Shown: piece by piece, positions 17,901 to 26,201 of the stretch
Layout: each line of letters opens with the position of its first letter
Position numbering within the stretch: the first letter of the stretch is position 1
Assembly: GCF_030068505.1 (NCBI RefSeq)
Contig: NZ_JAQOSO010000084.1
Span: 73,829-137,828 of the forward strand
Reading direction: 5' to 3'
Length of the DNA: 64,000 bases
Source of the DNA: Roseofilum capinflatum BLCC-M114
GTDB lineage: Bacteria > Cyanobacteriota > Cyanobacteriia > Cyanobacteriales > Desertifilaceae
Program-made: the position numbers and the translations under genes
The notes under the pieces: model-generated
What the model saw: only the letters and a program-made list of their open reading frames with translations
Databases searched by the model: none
What the model was told of the DNA's origin: nothing

Positions 17901-19278
17901 CTTCAATCTTAATAAGTGTAAAAAATAAATCAATATCAGCCGGTAATTTCTCCTCAATAGATGTGGTCGTAATATTGTTATAAGTGGGCGCTTCTTCACC
18001 CACATCAATATAGTCAAAAAACAGTTGAAATAAGTTCTTATAGCTTTGATTTCCTGCTGGCTGAATGAATTCGCTCACATAATTGAGAGGAATATGTTGA
18101 TGGGTATAACCTTCTAAAGTGGTCTCTTTAATATGAGCGAGTAAATTCTTAAAGGTCAACTTATCTTCAAGCTTGGCCCGCAATACCATGATGTCGGCAA
18201 AAAAACCGATCGCTTTTTGGGTTTTTGCTTGGGAACGACCTGATACTGGAAAACCGACAACAATATCTTTTTGCAGAGAATATTGATAAATAAGGAGATA
18301 AAAAACCGAGAGTAAAACAACAACCGGGGTAACATTATTCTCTTGAGCAAAATCCTGGAGTGAATTCGCAATTGAGGAGGGAGCTTGAAAATATTTTTGA
18401 ATTCCTCTGGTTTGCACAATGGTGGGTTGAAACACATCGATCGGAACCGGATAGAAGCTAGGAGGATCGGTAAGTTTTTGCTGCCAATAGGCTAATCCTT
18501 TCTCTAAAACTTCTCCCTGTAACCATTCTCGTTGCCAACTTGCATAATCAGCATATTGAATTTCTAATTCAGGAAGAGGGTTGGCTTCTTTTGATAAGGT
18601 AGCATCATAGAGTTTCAACAACTCTTGAGAGAATAAATCTTGAGATAAACCATCGGTAATAATGTGATGAAATACGCAAATTAATACCGCTTCTTTTTTG
18701 CCCAATTGCAACAGAGTAACGCAAAACAGAGGCGCTTGGGACACATCAAACGATTGACGAATTGCCCGATCGACTTGCTCTTGAATAACCGCTTGCTTCT
18801 TCGACTTGCTTAGTTTTTCATAGGTTTCGATGACCAGATTGACCTCTAGACTCGGTAAAATATCTTGCACCAAACTCCCTTCAACCCAGGCAAACTGGGT
18901 TCTCAGGGTCTCGTGGCGTTCCACCATTTGATCTAAGCTATACTGAAGTTTATCGGCATCAATTTTACCTTCAATCCGCAGGGCTTGGCAAAGGTTCAGC
19001 GCTGCACTATCGCTCATGAGCTGGCTAACCATCCACAACCGCTCCTGCTGATAGGAGACGGGAAGTTTACCCTGCCTCTCCCTGGGAACCAGGGGAAGGG
19101 AATTTTCTGTGGATTTCTTTTGCAGAAGTTTTAACAGATCTGGCTTATTTTCCGAGAGCAGTTCTCGCATTTCGGCTGTTAAGGCTCCTTTGGGGGCGCG
19201 GATTTTCAGCTCATCCCCTTCGCAAGAGAGTTTGATGCCCGCACTGTTCGCTTTTGATAAAATTTCTGTGAGATTCAT
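14938..19278 (-). CDS. NRPS-like protein: TubC docking - C - acyl-ligase - carrier
   Basis: 1446 aa. Residues 1-55 are a TubC-type docking domain (MNLTEILSKANSAGIKLSCE). A condensation domain at ~70-500 has HHIITDG at 204-210. At ~510-635 are fragments resembling A-domain C-terminal subdomains. The adenylation domain (~680-1240) has LHTSGTTKRPKTVPLTHGN, GWLRTGDKGYID, NRGGEKISP and a terminal ATGKPARIG. NRGGEKISP is typical of acyl-CoA ligases rather than amino-acid A domains, so a carboxylic acid substrate is likely. A carrier with FFELGGKS follows, then a strongly basic tail rich in Lys/Arg. The start overlaps the preceding PKS stop (ATGA). One repeat insertion lies near residues 643-663. 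The substrate is unknown. Confidence 0.9.
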   Translation of the reverse strand: MNLTEILSKANSAGIKLSCEGDELKIRAPKGALTAEMRELLSENKPDLLKLLQKKSTENSLPLVPRERQGKLPVSYQQERLWMVSQLMSDSAALNLCQALRIEGKIDADKLQYSLDQMVERHETLRTQFAWVEGSLVQDILPSLEVNLVIETYEKLSKSKKQAVIQEQVDRAIRQSFDVSQAPLFCVTLLQLGKKEAVLICVFHHIITDGLSQDLFSQELLKLYDATLSKEANPLPELEIQYADYASWQREWLQGEVLEKGLAYWQQKLTDPPSFYPVPIDVFQPTIVQTRGIQKYFQAPSSIANSLQDFAQENNVTPVVVLLSVFYLLIYQYSLQKDIVVGFPVSGRSQAKTQKAIGFFADIMVLRAKLEDKLTFKNLLAHIKETTLEGYTHQHIPLNYVSEFIQPAGNQSYKNLFQLFFDYIDVGEEAPTYNNITTTSIEEKLPADIDLFFTLIKIEGELRGSLTYSSELFTEETISGFIDSYLLMLETALNAPETALKNFLLSPALETHKGEIHSQEKVRSLLETALTAQPEVKECAVLFQDNQKIAYVVVDDPFVVDKLRSTLNQSALTLLPDAYVPVSTLPKAPSGDLDEAALSQLEILDAEVIARWEEQLRSHPDIEQVAVITQPRTTYTVAREDAGDVGAGLPTSSSPKRDLGEPALPPKTCEVDEIAESTEFDTWVDLLPGTENPAIFSTDNRQPLTHAELKSFVQKRPENASLSALGIKLGDRVCSALPNGPEAALAFLSMAQECVFAPINPALTEKHVLFELEDLSAVALILKRGETENDKLKACAESVNVRVIELIPDPDVCGLYTLEEVTSKKTKVKPVTPKKPSRDDVALVLHTSGTTKRPKTVPLTHGNLTAGSLTISRTIAITPEDTCINVMPLFHIHGLSVNILATFLAGASVICTPGLYGADNGVEGFFEWLKPGDGRPAPTWYSAVPTMHQAILEYAEEAIAKTGSPPPNSLKLIRNCSAALLPTIAERMAEVFNCEILPTYAMTESMPICSPQVGKGLSRRGSVGQAAGPKLIIGEVDETGKGKPKLKILPPFAEGEVMVRGACVTSGYELRDWMDYNPNEEAFIDGWLRTGDKGYIDEDGYVYLVGRFKEIINRGGEKISPMMIEDIVQQHPAVGQVVVFAAPHELWGEVVGAAIVLAPGETKRPSLAALRQFVLQQKEIEFQWLPECLVWMESIPKGATGKPARIGLGKRLGLPEMPENAKDAPHTFIATEKGDGTYILETPEHQPQDDHGECYTLHQLAAYFTSKTPDLHLQGLNVPDLLGHPTFISPSALIQLPELPLTQSGEIDRKKLRNLATLTPESSSPAALEGNEIEQTIAKIWCEVLQLETVGIHDNFFELGGKSVLLVQVYSKLQEQFNLNLKVVDLLAYPTIHALSEYMSSSGSEKTAAKTAKVSNEKRLTKRLEKAKAKKDRSSARKKHRASARE
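17288..17346. repeat. Palindromic repeat (GGGCGGGTT family), in frame before the ligase domain
   Basis: GGGCGGGTTCACC and GGGTAAACCCGCCCCTAC flank an unrelated interior. It encodes VGAGLPTSSSPKRDLGEPAL in the linker between the C-domain remnant region and the acyl-ligase domain. Confidence 0.8.
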
Positions 19279-22200
19279 AGAGTGATTTCCTCCATATCTT
19301 CTTCTGGGCTATCTTCAGTGAGCGAATGGTCTACAGCGCTAAGTTGCTCTAATAATAAGTGCTGAGTGACCCATTGGGCAATCTCAAGAATACTAATTCC
19401 TTCAATCAGTTTAGGAATGGGAATATCGACCTCCAGTTGTCGCTGGAGTAGGTTGCGTAATTCCACCGCCATCAGGGAATCAAGTCCCAACATGGTGAGG
19501 GGTTTTTCAGGATCGATTTTTCCGTCTTTCATGCCTAAAAGATGGGCAATTTTCGGTTCGAGTAGACTTAAGAGCAGATCCTCTCTTTCCGCGCTGGGGA
19601 CAGCTTGGAGTTGGTCGAGTAAGCGGTTTTCTTCGGCTTGGTTTTCTGCCTCGGTTTCCTCCTGACTTTCTTCATGGACGCGAGAGCTAAATTTCTCGAA
19701 GGTGGCGTGTTTTTGCTGCTCAGGCAGTTGGCGCAGGAAGTTGGGCCACTCCACGGGAACGACGGCCATTTGCGCTTCGCTGGCTGATAGGAGTTCGGAT
19801 ATGGCTCGCATTCCTTCTTCGGGGTCGAGCGATCGCAGTCCACTCTCTTCTAAACGCTGTTGCAGTTCTGCGCTTAAATTCGCGGCCATGCCCACTTTAC
19901 CCCAGGGGCCCCAGTTAATGGTAAGCGCAGGTAACCCTAATCCTCGCCGATAATGGGCGATCGCATCCATAAAGCTGTTAGCGGCTGCATAATTACTTTG
20001 TCCGGCCGATCCAAACAGGGAAGCAATAGAGGAGAAGCAGATAAAGAAATCTAGGGGTAATTCTTGGGTGAGTTGGTGTAAATGCCAGGTTCCCAGGACT
20101 TTGGGAGCCATGACTTTGGTAAATTGCTCCCAAGTCAGGCTTTGCAGTAGTCCGTCGTCTAAAACTCCGGCTGCATGGATAATGCCTTTGAGTGGGGGTA
20201 AGATTTGGGCAATTTGCTCTAGGAGTTGGCTGTTATCTTTGGCTGTGGAAATATCCGCCGCCACGGTGGTAATGGATGCGCCCATATTTTCAAGTTGGGC
20301 AATTTTCGCTTGAGCCGTTTCCGACGGTGAACGACGGGAGGTTAACACCAGGTGGGTGGCTCCTTCCTTAACCATCCACTCGGCAATTTCTAAGCCTAAT
20401 GCTCCTAACCCCCCGGTAATGAGATAGGTGGCTTGGGGTTTGATCGTCACTTCCCTGGGTTGTTCGGGTAGGGAAATGACCACTTTGCCGATATGCTTGG
20501 CCTGTTGCATATGGCGGAAGGCTTCTTTAATGTCTGTGCTGGCAAAGGTTTGGTGAGGCAGGGGGTTGAGGGTTCCGTTTTCCCATTGGGGAGCCAGAGC
20601 GTTGCCCAGTTGAGTGACAATATCCGGTTGCGCTGTCGCCACTTCTCCCAAGTCAAAGGGGAAGTATTGCACATCGGGGCGTTTGGCTTTGACTTCTTCG
20701 GCACTCCAAATGCCGATTTTACCAATTTCTACAAAGCGCCCCTTGGGGGCTAGGATCTCTAGACTTTTATCGATGAAGTCCCCATTCAGGCTATTGAGGA
20801 CGACGTTAACCCCTTTGCCTTGGGTTTTGTCCTGGATCTGTTGGGCAAAGTCGAGGGTACGGGAGTTCATAATGTGGTGAATGCCCAAAGATTTGAGGAA
20901 GTCCCATTTTCCAGGGCTGGCGGTGGCGAAAATTTCGGCTCCGGCAGCTTGGGCAATTTGTACGGCGGCTTGACCGACTCCTCCGGCAGCAGAATGGATT
21001 AAGATCTTATCCCCAGCTTTGAGTTTTGCCAATTCCTGCAAGCCATAGTAGGCGGTGAGGAAGGTTAAGGGCAGGGTCGCCGCTTGGGTGAAGTTCAGGG
21101 GTTTGGGTAGGGGTATCACCCGGTTAGCGGGGGTGGTCAAGTAGCTACTAAAGCCATCATTGAGTAAGGTGGCCATGACGCGATCGCCGATTTTCCATTC
21201 GCTCACCCCTTCCCCTACGGCAACAATGGTTCCCGCACATTCAAAGCCAAAGGTCAATTCATCGGCATGGGTGATGCCCAAATGTTCAGCATAGTAGTCT
21301 TTGAGCATTCCCAAGGCGTTGAGAACATCGCGGAAATTCAGTCCGACGGCTTTCACTTCAATTTCGACTTCTCCCGCGACTGGGGCACGACGTTCTAGGG
21401 TTTCCCAGGTGAGGTTGTCGATGGAGCCGTATTCAGAGAGTTTCAGTTGTACCGGTTGCCTGTCGTGGCTCTCTGGCGTTTTCCGGTGTTCCAACCGCGC
21501 CACATAGCGCTGTCCCTGACGCAGGGCAATTTGATCGTCGGGGTTCTCACTGAGCAACTCGGCCGCTAAACCGGGAATACTGGACTCGATGGCGGTATTG
21601 GGATCGAGGTCAATGCGCCGACAGTTGAGTTTGGGCTGTTCGAGAACGAGCGATCGCCCCAAACCCCACACTGTTGCATACTGAGGTTGAGTAACTTCCG
21701 TAGCATCAAGAACGTTTTGAGTTCCTTGGGTAACCAGCGACAGCAGGGGGTTGATTTTCGCTTGATTGAGAGCTTGCACCAGATGGAGGATACTAGCGAG
21801 ATGGGTAAGGGCGGGTTCACCCATTTTTTGGTCTTCCAAGCGAGATCTTGGTGAACCCGCCCCTACGCGGACTTCTGCTGTTGCCCACAAATGGACAATA
21901 CCGGTCACATCGGGATGATCCTGGAGCAATTTTTGATAGTGTTCCTTCTCCGTCGGGTTGATTTGATAGTGGGGGGTTTTGAACTTGCGGAATTTTTTAC
22001 CCGCCGAGATCCAAATACAGGTTTGTTCCTGGGGTTTGAGTGCTTTTTCTACGGCTTCGGCTAGTTGTCCATTGGGAGCAAAGACGAGCCATTTACCCGG
22101 TTGCGCTTCCGGTTGATATCTTAAGGGCATCTCTTCCCAACTGAGCCGGTAATAAATTTCGCCTAAACCGGGTTGCAAGCTCCGCAGGAGTGCTGAGGCC

Positions 22201-25200
22201 GTGGTGGCGACCAGGGTGAGTCCTTTGATCTCGACTAAGAGGGTTCCTTGGTCATCTGCTAGGTTAATGTTGCCTTTTCCGGTTTGAGGATCGAGTTCGG
22301 CGATCGCCCAGACCTTCGCCCCAGGACGATGATAGAGGGTAAGCTGGTCAATACCGATGGGTAGATAGGTAACATCGGGTTGGCTGCTCTCCATGGCTTG
22401 CCCCAGAACTTGGAAGGCCGCATCGAGCAGAGCCGGATGAAGATGATACTCTTTCAGGTCTTCGGTCACTTCCCCCGCCAGTTCAAGCTTGGCGCGGATT
22501 TTGCCGTCTCCTGTCCAGAGTTGCCGCACCCCTTGGAAGCTTTCGCCGTAGTCTAGACCCCTCTGTTGATACTGGTGGTAATGGTCTTGACAGGTGATTT
22601 CTGTGGTGCAAGTTTTTTCCAGTTCCTTGAGATCAACTTGACATTGAGAGGCTGATGTGCTATGCAGCAATTTCCCCTCGGTGTGCAATGTCCAGGTGGG
22701 ATCATCTCGATCGGCCGAGGTGCTGTAGATCTGGAACTGGTAGCGCTGTTTGCTGATCGGGGTAACAAGGGTTTGTACCCGCTTAACCTCGTTTTCCGGG
22801 AGTAGTAAGCCCTGTCTGATGGTCACTTCTTCGACGACTAAGTGATGGGCATTGAAGAGTTCTTTGGCGCAGGCGATCGCCATTTCCAGGTAACCGGTAG
22901 CGGGAAAAATGGCGCGATCGAACACTCGGTGATCTTTGAGATACCCTGGAGAAGTTTCTGCCAGGTAAGATTCAAAGCGCTGTTGATGGTCAATTCCTGC
23001 TAACAGAAGTTTCTCCCCCAGCAAGGGATGGAGGACTTTACCGGTAATGAGGTTTTGTTTGGGTTGGATGGGTTGGGATTCGATCCAATACCGTTGGCGA
23101 TCGAAGGGATAGGTGGGTAAAGAGATTTTTGTATACTGGTGTTCTGAGTAAAAGCTCGACCAATTCACGGAGCATCCTTGCACATAGAGTTCCCCTAAAC
23201 TGGCGAGAATTTGCTCTTCTTCAGCAACTTGCGGACGCAGAGACGGCAGCCAACTGCCCACTCCATCGGCTACGCACTGCCGCCCCATGCCCAGTAAGAT
23301 GGGTTTGGGCCCAATTTCCAGGAAGGTTTTACACCCCTGTTGCTCTAAGGTTGCCATGCTTTGGGCAAAGTAGACGGGTTGGCGAATGTGGGTGAGCCAG
23401 TAGTCGGCGCTGGCAATTTCTTGGGCGATCGCTTCCCCGGTAACATTAGAGATCAGGGGAATATTGGGTGAATGAAAGTCAATTTCTTCAGCAACTGCCC
23501 TAAATTCTGCCAACATCGGTTCCATGAGGACAGAGTGGAAGGCATGGGACACTTGCAGTTGTTTGGTTTTGATGCCCATTTTCTCACAGTGGGCAATAAC
23601 TGCTTGCACAGCTTTTTGTTCCCCAGAAAGCACGATACTATTGGGGCCGTTGTAGGCAGCAATTTCTACCGGTTTTTTGGTCTTCACTTGCGCCAGCAGT
23701 TCGCTTACCTCCGACTCTGTGGCTAACAAGGAAACCATTTCGCCCCCAGGGGGAAGTTGCTGCATTAACCGCCCCCGCGCAGCGATCAGTTTCAGTCCAT
23801 CTTCCAGGCTAAAGACTCCGGCGATACAGGCGGCCACGTATTCTCCCACACTATGACCCATGACCCAATCCGGTTGAATTCCCCAGGATTCCCACAGTTT
23901 AGCTAGGGCATATTCCACAGAGAACAAAGCAGGTTGAGTGTATTCGGTTTCGTGAAGTGTCTCCGCATACTTGGGGTTGTAAAGCAGGTCGAGTAAGGAG
24001 GGTTTTAGATAGGGTTTGAGGAGTTTGTTGCAGGTCTCTAAAGTATCTTTGAATACGGGTTGACTTTCGTAGAGTTCTTTACCCATGTTGGGGTACTGAG
24101 AGCCTTGTCCGGTGAAGAGGAAGGCGATCTTTGGGGCTTCGCCAAAAGCTTTCCCCCGAATAACGGCGCTATTATCGGGCTGTTTGAGGAAGAGGTTGAG
24201 TTGCTGTTGTAGTTCTTGGGGGGTTTTAGTGGCGATCGCCAATCGTTCCGGAAAGTTAGATTCCCGCCCTTGATGCAGGCTATAACAGAGGTCGGCTAAA
24301 GATGTTTTCGGATTCTTTTTCAGATAAGTTTGATAGCTTTTAACCAGGTTCTCTAGGGACGTTTTGCTGTGGGTCGATAAATTGAAAAGATGATAACCCG
24401 ATGAAGGTTTTACCAAATGTTTTAAGGGGTTTCTCGCCCGACGAGGAGCTTCTTCGACGATCACATGGGCATTAACTCCACCAATGCCAAAGGAACTGAC
24501 TCCGGCTCGACGGGGGATTTTTTTACCGGATTCAGTTTTCAGTTTCTTCCACTTCTGGGTTTTGTCAATGATATAAAATGGACTATCTTGAATTTTGATG
24601 CGAGGGTTGAGTCCATTGAAGTTGACAATTTTAGTTAGTTTCTTATGTTGAAGCGATAGCAGAATTTTGATAAATCCGGCGATTCCTGATGCTCCTTCTA
24701 AATGGCCAATATTGCTTTTAACCGCTCCTAAGCCACAGTAGAACTTTTGGGCTGGTACTTTATATTCCTGGTACAGTTGCCGAAAGCTGCGTTTGAGGGC
24801 ATTGATTTCAATGGGGTCTCCTAACGGGGTTCCTGTACCATGGGATTCGATGTAGGAAATGGTGTCTGGGGAAATATTGGCTTTACTATAGGCAGTACGC
24901 AGGACTTGGGCTTGGGCGTAGACGTTGGGCGAGGTGAGTGTCCGCGCTTTGCCTCCATGGTTAACTGCACTACCTTTGATGACCCCATAAATACGGTCTC
25001 CATCGGCGATCGCCTTATCCAAGGGTTTCAATAAGACCATCCCGGCCCCTTCTCCCCGTACATATCCATCAGCGTCTTGGTCGAAGGTTTTGCATTGACC
25101 TGTAGGAGACAACATGCCTTGTTGACTCATTTGTACATAGGTGGTTGGAGTAAACAACACACTAATTCCACCTACCAGAGCCATTTCACATTCTGACTCT

Positions 25201-25802
25201 TTAATGGCATTCATCGCATAATGAATGGCCACTAAAGAACTGGAACAGGCGGTATCTATCGGTATGCTTGGCCCATGAAAATTAAAGAAGGACGAAATCC
25301 GATTGGGAATCATACAACTCCAAGTGCCTGTTCCACTATGTCCCTCAATTTTTTCTTGGTTCTGATTCATTAAGAGGATTGAATCATAGTTACAAGCACC
25401 AATAAAAACACCGGTCTGACTTCCCGATAACTCTCTAGCCGAATAGCCAGCATCTTCTAGACAAGACCAGCTTAATTCTAATAACAGTCTCTGCTGTGGA
25501 TCGACGTTCTTGGCTTCCCTAGGCGAAATGCTAAAAAATTGAGTATCAAAGTCTTCAATCCCTTCTACAAACCCCCCCCATCGACTGATCGTTTTATTCG
25601 GCTCTTGCGGCGTAGGAGAATAATATTGATCGACATCCCACCTTTGCTTTGGAACTTCAGTAATGCTGTTAATTCCTTTCTCTAAATTTCGCCAAAACTG
25701 ATTGTAGTCGTTGGCTCCTGGAAATCTACAGCTCATACCAATGACAGCAATTTCAGCAGACTTTCTATTTTTTCTATATTTCATCTGTTTTGGGGTGAAC
25801 AC
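19275..25802 (-). CDS. Fully reducing PKS module KS-AT-DH-ER-KR-ACP
   Basis: 2175-aa module, first gene of the visible operon. KS has Cys186 in PIDTACSSSL. AT has GHSVGEY and AFHS (malonyl). DH has DHRVFDRAIFPATGYLEM and HPALLDAAFQ. ER has VGLNFRDVLNALG, FGFECAGTIVAVG and HSAAGGVGQAAVQIA. KR has GGLGALG, AAGVLDDG (B-type) and SNYAAANSFMDA. ACP has LGLDSLMAVEL. The module therefore gives a saturated two-carbon extension. The frame opens at GTG 25802; ATG 25784 is an alternative start and neither has a strong Shine-Dalgarno. The acidic C-terminus (SPEEDMEEITL) is a plausible partner for the TubC domain that starts the next protein. One repeat insertion sits before the ER. There is no loading domain, so the starter unit is unknown. 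Confidence 0.95.
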   Translation of the reverse strand: MFTPKQMKYRKNRKSAEIAVIGMSCRFPGANDYNQFWRNLEKGINSITEVPKQRWDVDQYYSPTPQEPNKTISRWGGFVEGIEDFDTQFFSISPREAKNVDPQQRLLLELSWSCLEDAGYSARELSGSQTGVFIGACNYDSILLMNQNQEKIEGHSGTGTWSCMIPNRISSFFNFHGPSIPIDTACSSSLVAIHYAMNAIKESECEMALVGGISVLFTPTTYVQMSQQGMLSPTGQCKTFDQDADGYVRGEGAGMVLLKPLDKAIADGDRIYGVIKGSAVNHGGKARTLTSPNVYAQAQVLRTAYSKANISPDTISYIESHGTGTPLGDPIEINALKRSFRQLYQEYKVPAQKFYCGLGAVKSNIGHLEGASGIAGFIKILLSLQHKKLTKIVNFNGLNPRIKIQDSPFYIIDKTQKWKKLKTESGKKIPRRAGVSSFGIGGVNAHVIVEEAPRRARNPLKHLVKPSSGYHLFNLSTHSKTSLENLVKSYQTYLKKNPKTSLADLCYSLHQGRESNFPERLAIATKTPQELQQQLNLFLKQPDNSAVIRGKAFGEAPKIAFLFTGQGSQYPNMGKELYESQPVFKDTLETCNKLLKPYLKPSLLDLLYNPKYAETLHETEYTQPALFSVEYALAKLWESWGIQPDWVMGHSVGEYVAACIAGVFSLEDGLKLIAARGRLMQQLPPGGEMVSLLATESEVSELLAQVKTKKPVEIAAYNGPNSIVLSGEQKAVQAVIAHCEKMGIKTKQLQVSHAFHSVLMEPMLAEFRAVAEEIDFHSPNIPLISNVTGEAIAQEIASADYWLTHIRQPVYFAQSMATLEQQGCKTFLEIGPKPILLGMGRQCVADGVGSWLPSLRPQVAEEEQILASLGELYVQGCSVNWSSFYSEHQYTKISLPTYPFDRQRYWIESQPIQPKQNLITGKVLHPLLGEKLLLAGIDHQQRFESYLAETSPGYLKDHRVFDRAIFPATGYLEMAIACAKELFNAHHLVVEEVTIRQGLLLPENEVKRVQTLVTPISKQRYQFQIYSTSADRDDPTWTLHTEGKLLHSTSASQCQVDLKELEKTCTTEITCQDHYHQYQQRGLDYGESFQGVRQLWTGDGKIRAKLELAGEVTEDLKEYHLHPALLDAAFQVLGQAMESSQPDVTYLPIGIDQLTLYHRPGAKVWAIAELDPQTGKGNINLADDQGTLLVEIKGLTLVATTASALLRSLQPGLGEIYYRLSWEEMPLRYQPEAQPGKWLVFAPNGQLAEAVEKALKPQEQTCIWISAGKKFRKFKTPHYQINPTEKEHYQKLLQDHPDVTGIVHLWATAEVRVGAGSPRSRLEDQKMGEPALTHLASILHLVQALNQAKINPLLSLVTQGTQNVLDATEVTQPQYATVWGLGRSLVLEQPKLNCRRIDLDPNTAIESSIPGLAAELLSENPDDQIALRQGQRYVARLEHRKTPESHDRQPVQLKLSEYGSIDNLTWETLERRAPVAGEVEIEVKAVGLNFRDVLNALGMLKDYYAEHLGITHADELTFGFECAGTIVAVGEGVSEWKIGDRVMATLLNDGFSSYLTTPANRVIPLPKPLNFTQAATLPLTFLTAYYGLQELAKLKAGDKILIHSAAGGVGQAAVQIAQAAGAEIFATASPGKWDFLKSLGIHHIMNSRTLDFAQQIQDKTQGKGVNVVLNSLNGDFIDKSLEILAPKGRFVEIGKIGIWSAEEVKAKRPDVQYFPFDLGEVATAQPDIVTQLGNALAPQWENGTLNPLPHQTFASTDIKEAFRHMQQAKHIGKVVISLPEQPREVTIKPQATYLITGGLGALGLEIAEWMVKEGATHLVLTSRRSPSETAQAKIAQLENMGASITTVAADISTAKDNSQLLEQIAQILPPLKGIIHAAGVLDDGLLQSLTWEQFTKVMAPKVLGTWHLHQLTQELPLDFFICFSSIASLFGSAGQSNYAAANSFMDAIAHYRRGLGLPALTINWGPWGKVGMAANLSAELQQRLEESGLRSLDPEEGMRAISELLSASEAQMAVVPVEWPNFLRQLPEQQKHATFEKFSSRVHEESQEETEAENQAEENRLLDQLQAVPSAEREDLLLSLLEPKIAHLLGMKDGKIDPEKPLTMLGLDSLMAVELRNLLQRQLEVDIPIPKLIEGISILEIAQWVTQHLLLEQLSAVDHSLTEDSPEEDMEEITL
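21805..21866. repeat. Palindromic repeat (GTAAGGGCGGGTTCACC family), in frame upstream of ER
   Basis: 17-bp arms GTAAGGGCGGGTTCACC (21805-21821) and GGTGAACCCGCCCCTAC (21850-21866) with one mismatch. The loop shares TTTTTGGTCTTCCAAGCGAG with the copies at 9.4 and 10.2 kb. It encodes RVGAGSPRSRLEDQKMGEPAL. Confidence 0.88.
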
Positions 25803-26201
25803 GATACAAGATCAGACCAACAAAATCAATCAAAGCCTCATCCTAGAATAGTAGAGATTAAGTTTAATCCAGGATGAGGTTGACGTTAGTTATAGAATAA
25901 GAAAATATAGATGAATGTATTTTTTCATTTTGATATACCCTGATTTTTGATTCCATAAAACCCTAATTCCATTCGATCGATTAATCGTAGAGAATTTGAT
26001 TTTACTCTCTAGAATTTAATTCTTGATCGATTGGGATTTTAGTGTACCATCTTATTATCAAGTATGGACTTCAGAACGCCGGGAGTAAAACCGTTTATGC
26101 TTGTCTTCTTTCTATACTTTGACTTTCTCCATAGATGGGTACTTGCTTGAGTGCCAAGCTCAAGGGCTAATCTATCATAAACATTAGGATTTTGCAAGAA
26201 C
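25803..26201. promoter_or_regulatory. Divergent 399-bp intergenic region with a nested inverted repeat
   Basis: Lies between the start of the PKS operon (minus) and the glycosyltransferase (plus), so it should hold both promoters. A 9-bp inverted repeat CCTCATCCT/AGGATGAGG (25836-25844 and 25871-25879) encloses a second palindrome GATTAA-GT-TTAATC. It falls in the presumed 5' leader of the PKS operon. It could be an operator or an RNA structure. The rest is A/T-rich and I see no gene or confident -10/-35 pair. Confidence 0.5.

Noticed and set aside
5843-24980. Many open frames on the plus strand opposite the PKS genes
   Set aside because: They are short, lack homology and lie antisense to clear catalytic domains, so they are shadows of the real frames.
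4924-25802. Trans-AT assembly line
   Set aside because: HMGS cassettes are common in trans-AT systems, but all three PKS modules here contain an intact AT with GHSVGEY and AFHS.
25803-26201. Specific -10/-35 promoter calls for the PKS operon
   Set aside because: Several A/T-rich hexamers fit loosely; none is convincing at proper spacing.
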